Shown here: positions 57,629 through 64,000 of the stretch, piece by piece | Position numbering within the stretch: the first letter of the stretch is position 1 | Layout: each line of letters opens with the position of its first letter | DNA from: Lachnospiraceae bacterium | GTDB lineage: Bacteria > Bacillota > Clostridia > Lachnospirales > Lachnospiraceae | Length of the DNA stretch: 64,000 nucleotides | NCBI GenBank assembly: GCA_900766915.1 | Contig: CAAFXE010000333.1 | Coordinates: 1-64,000 of the forward strand | Reading direction: 5' to 3' | Program-made: the position numbers and the translations under genes | The notes under the pieces: model-generated | Told to the model about the DNA's origin: nothing | The model's input: the letters and a program-made list of their open reading frames with translations, nothing else | Database searches by the model: none

Positions 57629-58866
57629 CGAATTTGTCCGTCTCCGTAAATCATATATTTATAGCAGCAAAGCTCTTCCAGTCCCATAGGTCCTCTGGCA
57701 TGAAGCTTCTGGGTGGAAATTCCCATCTCACAGCCCAGGCCAAATTCGCCGCCGTCGGTAAATCTGGTGGATGCATTGTGGTAAACTGCTGCACTGTCTA
57801 CCGCCATCAGAAATCTTCTGGCTGTCTCTTCATTTTCCGTCACGATTGCTTCACTATGTCCGGTAGAATGCAGGGCAATGTGTCCAATGGCTTCCTCTAC
57901 GCTGTCTACGATTTTTACAGCCAGAATGTAATCTAAGAATTCTGTATCAAAATCTTTTTCTGTAGCCTTCTTTCCTTCAATCACAGTGGCAGCCCTTTCA
58001 TCGAGACGAAGCTCCACAGGATGCTCCCCTGCATCTAACACAGCCTTTAATTTTGGTAAGAATTTCTCAAAAATATCTTTATGTACGATCAGCACCTCTT
58101 CTGCATTACATACAGAAGGTCTGCTTGTCTTTGCATTTTTAATAATCTTTAATGCCTTTTCCTGATCGGCATCCCGGTCCACATAGACATGGCAGATGCC
58201 GGTTCCGGTCTGAATGCATGGTACCTTGGCATTTTCCGTACAGGCACGGATAAGTCCCGCGCCTCCTCTCGGGATCAGCAGATCCACATAACCTACCGCC
58301 GTCATAAGCTCTGTGGCAGATGCACGGGTCGTATCCTCCACAAGATTCACTGCGTGCTCGGAAATTCCTGCTTTCACAAGTCCTCTTTTCAGACATTTCA
58401 CAATGGCCGATGCAGAACGGTAAGCTTCCTTTCCACCACGAAGCACACAGACATTGCCGCTTTTTAATGCCAATGCCGCAGCATCTGAAGTAACATTCGG
58501 TCTGCTCTCGTAAATAATGGCGATGACCCCCATGGCCACTGCTGTCTTTTCAATGACAAGACCATTGGGACGCTCCACTCTCCTTAAAACTTTCCCCACA
58601 GGATCAGGAAGAAGTACTACTTCCCGGATTCCCTGGGCCATACCTTCGATCCTTTCTTCAGAAAGTGCCAGACGGTCCAGCATGACCTCAGAAATTGTTC
58701 CTTTGGCCGCTTCCAGGTCCTGTGCATTTGCAGCAAGGATTTCTTCTGTTCCCAAAAGGAGTTCCTCCGCCATGGCTTCCAAAGCCCTGTTTTTTGTTTC
58801 TGTACTGCTAAGCATGACGGAAGCTTTCGCTTCCTTTGCAAGTCTTAAAATTTCCTGTGTCGTCAT
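57625..58866 (-). CDS. proA: Gamma-glutamyl phosphate reductase
   Basis: 413 residues, aldehyde-dehydrogenase fold: VIAIIYESRPNVTSDAAALA, KSGNVCVLRGGKEAYRSASA, the catalytic Cys in NAKTSRPSVCNAEEVLIVHK, and ASTRFTDGGEFGLGCEMGIS. It reduces gamma-glutamyl phosphate to the semialdehyde in proline synthesis. Four bases after proB. Confidence 0.97.
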   Translation of the reverse strand: MTTQEILRLAKEAKASVMLSSTETKNRALEAMAEELLLGTEEILAANAQDLEAAKGTISEVMLDRLALSEERIEGMAQGIREVVLLPDPVGKVLRRVERPNGLVIEKTAVAMGVIAIIYESRPNVTSDAAALALKSGNVCVLRGGKEAYRSASAIVKCLKRGLVKAGISEHAVNLVEDTTRASATELMTAVGYVDLLIPRGGAGLIRACTENAKVPCIQTGTGICHVYVDRDADQEKALKIIKNAKTSRPSVCNAEEVLIVHKDIFEKFLPKLKAVLDAGEHPVELRLDERAATVIEGKKATEKDFDTEFLDYILAVKIVDSVEEAIGHIALHSTGHSEAIVTENEETARRFLMAVDSAAVYHNASTRFTDGGEFGLGCEMGISTQKLHARGPMGLEELCCYKYMIYGDGQIR

Positions 58867-58870
58867 CTTA

Positions 58871-59641
58871 TTACCTCTTTTTTCCGATAAACCTGGTGCC
58901 TACCGCTTCCCCTGCTACAATGTTGTACAGGATCTGAGGCTTACTTCCATTGGCAATGACCATGTCACAGCCTGCAGCCGTCGCCATCTGTGCCGCCTGA
59001 AGCTTGGTGGCCATACCGCCGGTTCCCTGTTTGCTTCCCGCACCGCCTGCCAGCTTTAAGATATCCTCTGTGATTTCTTCTACCACCGGAATCAGCTTTC
59101 CGTTTGGATCCTTATGGGGATCTGCGGTAAATAATCCATCAATGTCAGTAAGCAGAATCACCAGATCTGCCTGAATGCTTTTTGCCACAATGGCTGATAA
59201 CGTATCATTGTCACCAATCTCAATCTGGGCTGTGGAGACCGTATCGTTTTCATTAATGATGGGAAAGGTTCCAAGCTCGATCAATCGTTTCAAGGTATTT
59301 TCGCAATTGGTTCGTCTCTTTTCATCCTCAATGTCGTCGCCGGTGAGAAGGATCTGTGCCACCGTGTGATTATATTCTCCAAACAGCTTGTCATAGGTAT
59401 ACATCAGCTCACACTGACCCACCGCCGCAGCCGCCTGTTTGGTAGGCATATCCGATGGTTTTCCCGGAAGCATCAGCTTGCCTACACCCATTCCGATGGC
59501 GCCGGAAGATACCAGCACCATTTCATGTCCTGCATTTTTCAGATCACTCAACACCTTTACCAGCATCTCCACCCGCTGGATATTTAATCTTCCCGTAGGA
59601 TGTGCCAGGGTGGAAGTACCAACCTTTACTACAATTCTCAT
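58871..59641 (-). CDS. proB: Glutamate 5-kinase (without PUA domain)
   Basis: 256 residues: VVKVGTSTLAHPTGRLNIQR, VSSGAIGMGVGKLMLP, IINENDTVSTAQI, and GGMATKLQAAQMATAAGC. It is the short form, lacking the C-terminal PUA domain present in Escherichia coli ProB. It makes gamma-glutamyl phosphate. Three bases after proC. Confidence 0.97.
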   Translation of the reverse strand: MRIVVKVGTSTLAHPTGRLNIQRVEMLVKVLSDLKNAGHEMVLVSSGAIGMGVGKLMLPGKPSDMPTKQAAAAVGQCELMYTYDKLFGEYNHTVAQILLTGDDIEDEKRRTNCENTLKRLIELGTFPIINENDTVSTAQIEIGDNDTLSAIVAKSIQADLVILLTDIDGLFTADPHKDPNGKLIPVVEEITEDILKLAGGAGSKQGTGGMATKLQAAQMATAAGCDMVIANGSKPQILYNIVAGEAVGTRFIGKKR

Positions 59642-59644
59642 ATC

Positions 59645-60454
59645 CTATTTCTTTCCTAACTCTTTTGTTTTTTCATAGGCTGCAGTGACTGCCTCAAACA
59701 GGCTGCTGCGAAAGCCTCTTTCTTCCAGTGCACGCACACCCTGAATGGTACTTCCTGCCGGGGAGCATACAGCATCCTTTAATGCACCCGGATGTTCACC
59801 GGTCTTTAATACCATCTCTGCAGAGCCTGCCAGCATCTGGGCTGCATATTCTATCGCCTTTGTTCTCGGAAGTCCGCATGCCACACCACCGTCTGCTAAC
59901 GCCTCGATCATCATGTAAGCAAATGCGGGGCCACAGCCTGTTACCGCACTCCCTGCGTCGATGAGATTTTCCGGCAATTCATCAAATCTTCCTGCCTCCT
60001 TCATCATATGAAGAAAGGTTACCATTTCATCCAAATGGGTCTTCATGCTGCAGTAGAGGATCATTCCCTTCCCGATCGCTGCCGGTGTATTTGGCATCAG
60101 CCGGATCACTGGATAATGCCCTCCTGCCATTTCCTGAATGGTTTCCATGGTAAGACCTGCTGCCATGGTAACCAGCACAAACCTGTCTGCCCGACGTCTC
60201 AGTACCGGTGCAATTTCTTCTAAAACACCTTCCATCTTCTGAGGCTTTACTCCCAGAAAAATGTACCGGCATTTTTCAGCTACTTCCTCGTTGAAGCTGA
60301 CATTCGCATCACCCAATTCCTCGGACAGTCTTTCTGCCTTTCCGGAAGTTCTGTTAGATAAAAAAATCTGTTCCGGTGTGATCATATCTGATTTTGCAGC
60401 AGCCTTTGCAAGGGCACTGCCCATATTTCCGCATCCGATAAATCCAATGTTCAT
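59645..60454 (-). CDS. proC: Pyrroline-5-carboxylate reductase
   Basis: 269 residues with the N-terminal dinucleotide-binding GFIGCGNMGSALAKAAAKS, VKPQKMEGVL, RLMPNTPAAIGKGM, and the C-terminal signature DAVCSPAGSTIQGVRALEE. It performs the last step of proline synthesis. Its start abuts the pepT stop, so pepT-proC-proB-proA-ABC-F looks like one operon. Confidence 0.97.
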   Translation of the reverse strand: MNIGFIGCGNMGSALAKAAAKSDMITPEQIFLSNRTSGKAERLSEELGDANVSFNEEVAEKCRYIFLGVKPQKMEGVLEEIAPVLRRRADRFVLVTMAAGLTMETIQEMAGGHYPVIRLMPNTPAAIGKGMILYCSMKTHLDEMVTFLHMMKEAGRFDELPENLIDAGSAVTGCGPAFAYMMIEALADGGVACGLPRTKAIEYAAQMLAGSAEMVLKTGEHPGALKDAVCSPAGSTIQGVRALEERGFRSSLFEAVTAAYEKTKELGKK

Positions 60455-61678
60455 TTATTTTTCCTCACTGTATTTCTCCACAATTTTTAACGCCATTTCC
60501 ACGCAAAGATCCATACCTTCCGCAGTAATGTGCTCATAAGGTCCGTGGAAACCGAAACCGCCGGTTCCAAGGTTTGGGCATGGCAGTCCCATAAAGCTTA
60601 AGCGGGCTCCGTCTGTACCTCCGCGGATTGCAACCACCTTCGGGTTGATTCCTACCGCTTTGGCAGCTTCCTTTGCATATTCAATAAGCTCCATATGGGG
60701 TTCGATCATTTCCTTCATATTGTAGTACTGATCCTTCACGTTAAGTTCCACAGTTCCGGCACCATATTTTTCATTCATGTCAGATGTAATTTTTTCTACC
60801 AAAGCCTTACGGGCTTCAAATTTTTCCCGGTCATGATCTCTGATAATATATTCTAATTTTGCTTTTTCTACAGTTCCTTCCATATCTGTGAGATGAAAGA
60901 ATCCTTCATATCCTTCTGTAGTCGCCGGTGTTTCATCGGCCGGAAGCATTCCGTTGATCTCCATGGCAAGTAGCTGCGCATTGACCATAATGTTTTTGGC
61001 ACTGCCCGGATGCACATTGTTTCCGTGAATGACAAAATCTGCTCCGGCTGCATTGAAGTTTTCGTATTCGATTTCGCCTTCCATACCGCCATCTAAGGTG
61101 TAGGCAATGTCCGCACCAAATTTCTCCACATCAAAATGATCTGCACCTGCTCCGATTTCTTCATCCGGTGTAAATCCGACACAAATTTTCCCATGAGGAA
61201 TGTTTTCTGTCAAAATGCGTTCCACCATGGTCATAATCTCTGCAATGCCGGCTTTATCGTCGGCACCCAAAAGAGAGGTTCCATCTGTGGTGATCAGAGT
61301 ACGTCCCTTCATATTGGACAGTTCCGGGAAATCTTTTGCCCTTAATACATATCCGCTGGTTCCAAGAACCAGATCATTTCCATCATAGTCTGGGGTGACC
61401 TTTGGATTTACACCTTTTCCGTTAAAGTCCGGTGCGGTATCCATATGGGCGATGAATCCCAATGCTTTACATTTCTCATACCCTTCTGTTGCCGGGATGG
61501 AGGCGTAGACATAACATTTTTCATCCACATGGGCATTGTCCACTCCAAGTTCCTTTAACTCTTCCACCAGAAGCTTTGCCAAATCAAACTGACAGGCAGA
61601 AGAAGGTGTTGTTTCTGAATGTGGATCGCTGGGTGTATCCACCTTCACATATTTTAATAATCTCTCATAAGCTCTCAT
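60455..61678 (-). CDS. pepT: Peptidase T (aminotripeptidase)
   Basis: 407 residues, M20 family: FIAHMDTAPDFNGKGV with the first zinc ligands, LLGADDKAGIAEIMTMVE, VGFTPDEEIGAGADHFDVEK, and RGGTDGARLSFMGLPCPNLG near the end. It removes the N-terminal residue of tripeptides. Placed ahead of the proline biosynthesis genes. Confidence 0.97.
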   Translation of the reverse strand: MRAYERLLKYVKVDTPSDPHSETTPSSACQFDLAKLLVEELKELGVDNAHVDEKCYVYASIPATEGYEKCKALGFIAHMDTAPDFNGKGVNPKVTPDYDGNDLVLGTSGYVLRAKDFPELSNMKGRTLITTDGTSLLGADDKAGIAEIMTMVERILTENIPHGKICVGFTPDEEIGAGADHFDVEKFGADIAYTLDGGMEGEIEYENFNAAGADFVIHGNNVHPGSAKNIMVNAQLLAMEINGMLPADETPATTEGYEGFFHLTDMEGTVEKAKLEYIIRDHDREKFEARKALVEKITSDMNEKYGAGTVELNVKDQYYNMKEMIEPHMELIEYAKEAAKAVGINPKVVAIRGGTDGARLSFMGLPCPNLGTGGFGFHGPYEHITAEGMDLCVEMALKIVEKYSEEK

Positions 61679-61691
61679 AGCACTTCTCCTT

Positions 61692-63058
61692 CTATTTATA
61701 AGTGTTAAATCTTTTTTTTACTCTTTTCCATACAATCATAAAACAAACCAGATGGGTTCCCCCTGTAAGAATCCAACTGATGGGGTAGGAAGAAAACAGT
61801 ACTTCCAGGGAATGAAACCTTGAAAAACCGTCAAAATCCATAAAATTCTGAATCCACATGCTCCTACAATGGATACGCACATTGGAACGACTGCATAACC
61901 AAGCCCTCGCAGCATGCCCACCATTGCATCCATAATTCCGCATAAAAAGTATGGCAGGCAAATCCATTTCATTCGTTAGATTCCATAGGCTATCACCTCT
62001 GTATCTGAAGAATAGACTCCCAGAAGCTGCCTTCCAAAAATATAACAGCCTCCGCCCATAACAATACCCACAAGTGCCACCATCAACAAACTATTGCGAA
62101 GAACCTTTGGAATCCTGTCATATTTTCCTCCGCCCAGGTTTTGGCTTGTGAAACAAAGTGCTGTTTGTTGAAACGAATTCATGGCTGTATACACAAATCC
62201 TTCTATATTAGATGCCGCACTGGAACCGGCCATTGCTACAGACCCAAAAGAGTTGATGGAGGACTGAATGAGCACATTGGAGAAGGAAAACACGGAGCCC
62301 TGCAGTCCTGCCGGAAGTCCGTGACGCAAAAGCAGCCAGGCTTTTTCTTTATTCATTCCCAATTTTTTCAGTTCTAAGCGACAGCTGCCTTCCATTTTGC
62401 ACATACAGTTCAGAAGAAGCCCTACGGAAACGCACTGGGAAATGACAGTCGCCAATGCAACACCCGCCACACTTAATTTCAATCCAATCACAAAAATCAG
62501 ATTCAGAACAACATTTACCACTCCGGCAGCCGTGAGATAATAAAGGGGTCTTTTGGTATCACCTATGGCACGTAAAATGGCTGCTCCATAGTTATAAATC
62601 AATATCACCGGCATTCCTGCAAAATAAATCTTTACATAGATGGCTGCCAGTTCAACAACATCTGCCGGAGAACCCATGAGAATCAGAATGGGTTTTGCAA
62701 ATAAATTACCCAACACAGCCAGAATTACTCCTGCCAGTGCAGCCACCGTGATGGAGGTATGTACCGTCTCCCTAATATCCTCTTCCTTTTTCGCCCCGTA
62801 GTATCTGGAAATCAAAATATTTGCTCCAACAGAAAGACCCATAAACATGTTGACCAGCAGATTGATCAAGGAGGTGGTAGACCCTACGGCTGCCAATGCC
62901 TCTTTCCCCGCATATCTTCCCACCACAATTGTGTCTGCTGCATTAAATAAGAGCTGCAGAATTCCTGAAAACATTAATGGTATGGTAAAAATCATCATCT
63001 TACCTGCCAGGGGTCCCTCACACATATTCATTTCATAACTTTTTTTCTTCTTTCCCAC
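61692..63058 (-). pseudogene. MATE-family transporter, inactivated by a stop codon and a frameshift
   Basis: The first 360 codons (63058-61976) encode a MATE transporter opening MGKKKKSYEMNMCEGPLAGK with IPLMFSGILQLLFNAADTIV. An in-frame TAA at 61974-61976 interrupts it after EVIAYGI; the same frame continues with RMKWICLPYFLCGIMDAMVG, which is the expected next helix. A second lesion follows: near the T run at 61823-61827 homology shifts to another frame, giving LEVLFSSYPISWILTGGTHL and ending at 61692. Two independent lesions make a sequencing error unlikely. The intact MATE gene at 49079-50419 is a different subtype. Confidence 0.85.
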
Positions 63059-63077
63059 TTCAATCCCTGATTTCTTT

Positions 63078-64000
63078 TTAGATTTTCACAGAAACACCGT
63101 TCACTTCCACATGATCATCAATGGCAATGACCAGACATTTTCTGCCTTCAATTTCCATTGTTTCAATGAGATCTGCTCTTTCCGGATTTACCTTGATCAC
63201 TATGTCCGGTGTTTCCACGCTGAATTTTTTTACATTCACCACATTGCTGGCAAGAAGCGTGGTACGCTCTCCCGCTACATTGTCATACTCCTGATCGAAT
63301 TCCTGTAATTTTTCTTCCGGTGCACCGCTCTTTTCCAAGAGCTTTTTCACATCCATTTTGGAAAGCTCCAAAGGTTCCGGTGCCTCTTTATGTTCCTCCA
63401 TCATCTCATAGAGATTGTCATGAAGGTTTCGAACCACCTCATAACCACAATCCTCTCCCAGAGTTTCCGCTACCACGGTGTCAAAGATCTCCTTCTGACT
63501 CTTCGCTGTCACCGGAATCCCTGCACCAAAGACTGTTTCGATCAGTTCGCTCTGGAGTTTTTCCGGATTTTTGGAATAGTAAAGCATGCTATGTAAGTCT
63601 GTGACACGGTCGTTGAAGGCCGGGAACAAAAATCCGTTCATGGGCATTTCCACGATCCAGTCACGGACACGGTCCTCCATCACATTGGTATCCGGGTTGT
63701 AAGAAAGTGCTGCCTTTGTCAAATTCACCGGACAGATACTGCACAAAATATGCCGGAATACCGTATCTGATGCATCGTCCATTTCCAATCCGTCGGTAGA
63801 TTTTCCCGGTACGTCATAGGCTGCATAGATCAATACAATGTAATAATTTTCTCCATAATGATAATGTTCAATGATCTTATCATAAAATTCTTCCACCAGC
63901 ATATCATCTTTCAGCTCGCTGTCCCGAAGCTTTAATAAGAATTCCTGAGGACCTCCCTGCATTTCAGAATCCAGAGAAAATTCCATATTGATCATGTTTT
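63078..64000 (-). CDS. DUF4317 family protein, N-terminus cut by the window edge
   Basis: About 307 C-terminal residues are visible and the frame stays open to the right edge, so the Met at 63995 is probably internal. The sequence (YYIVLIYAAYDVPGKSTDGL, CSICPVNLTKAALSYNPDTN, DRVRDWIVEMPMNGFLFPAF) matches the DUF4317 proteins common in Lachnospiraceae. No membrane segments or catalytic motif are evident. Function unknown. It ends 20 bases before the MATE pseudogene. Confidence 0.75.
   Translation of the reverse strand, partial: NMINMEFSLDSEMQGGPQEFLLKLRDSELKDDMLVEEFYDKIIEHYHYGENYYIVLIYAAYDVPGKSTDGLEMDDASDTVFRHILCSICPVNLTKAALSYNPDTNVMEDRVRDWIVEMPMNGFLFPAFNDRVTDLHSMLYYSKNPEKLQSELIETVFGAGIPVTAKSQKEIFDTVVAETLGEDCGYEVVRNLHDNLYEMMEEHKEAPEPLELSKMDVKKLLEKSGAPEEKLQEFDQEYDNVAGERTTLLASNVVNVKKFSVETPDIVIKVNPERADLIETMEIEGRKCLVIAIDDHVEVNGVSVKI

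Overview
The window reads as a chromosome segment of a low-to-moderate GC Gram-positive anaerobe of the Clostridia, most likely a gut Lachnospiraceae. Pointers are the complete Firmicutes S10-spc-alpha ribosomal protein cluster on one strand, zinc-type S14, a zinc-ribbon adenylate kinase, ECF transporter genes next to truA-rplM-rpsI, an Rnf complex, PduL and a DUF4317 protein. Almost every gene is on the minus strand; only four genes (20063-20584 and 46464-48882) are on the plus strand. The family placement is inferred from gene content and was not tested by alignment.

Region 1 (1-11692) is accessory. It holds the first codons of hsdS, hsdM of a type I restriction system, a PLD-plus-SF2-helicase protein translationally coupled to a SAM methyltransferase, a HIRAN protein with two small membrane or secreted proteins, a serine-recombinase-like protein lacking its catalytic N-terminus coupled to a GNAT acetyltransferase, thymidine kinase, a WYL regulator, a membrane diguanylate cyclase, an ImmA/IrrE-like metallopeptidase and an orphan PD-(D/E)XK-like protein. 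Between that last gene and rpsI lies a 549-nt non-coding array of ten degenerate units with an almost strict 53-nt period. Many units carry a short inverted repeat around a variable loop.

Region 2 (12298-43506) is the translation/secretion core, read right to left: a promoter and long leader, then rpsJ to rplO, secY, adk, map, a KOW protein, infA, rpmJ, rpsM, rpsK, rpsD, rpoA, rplQ, and after an interruption ecfA1-ecfA2-ecfT-truA-rplM-rpsI. The order rplQ-ecfA1 is contiguous in Bacillus subtilis. Here it is split by about 10 kb of metabolic genes (pduL, FMN-binding protein, rnfC, a fused rnfD-rnfG, rnfE, rnfA, rnfB, a cyclophilin, GNAT, a ParA-like ATPase with a small histone-H1-like partner, and an iron alcohol dehydrogenase). 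This segment is bracketed by two 93-nt copies of a palindromic repeat exactly 10,000 nt apart, whose inner 29-nt hairpin is in opposite orientation in the two copies.

Region 3 (43507-64000) is general metabolism and transport. It has a 163-nt nested palindrome, a PutP-type symporter, a TetR regulator, a plus-strand RNA methyltransferase-like gene, a SigV/RsiV-type sigma/anti-sigma pair, and a MATE transporter with a very strong leader hairpin. A sugar-acid cluster follows (IlvD/Edd dehydratase, GntP permease, FadR-type regulator with recognisable operators, glycerate 2-kinase). Then come an ABC-F ATPase, proA-proB-proC, pepT, a MATE pseudogene with two lesions, and a DUF4317 gene cut by the window edge.

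Functionally, Rnf would couple ferredoxin:NAD+ exchange to an ion gradient, PduL and the alcohol dehydrogenase would handle acyl-phosphate and aldehyde/alcohol ends of fermentation, and the sugar-acid cluster would feed 2-phosphoglycerate into glycolysis. Coding starts were moved from the longest open frame wherever a Shine-Dalgarno site clearly decided the matter.
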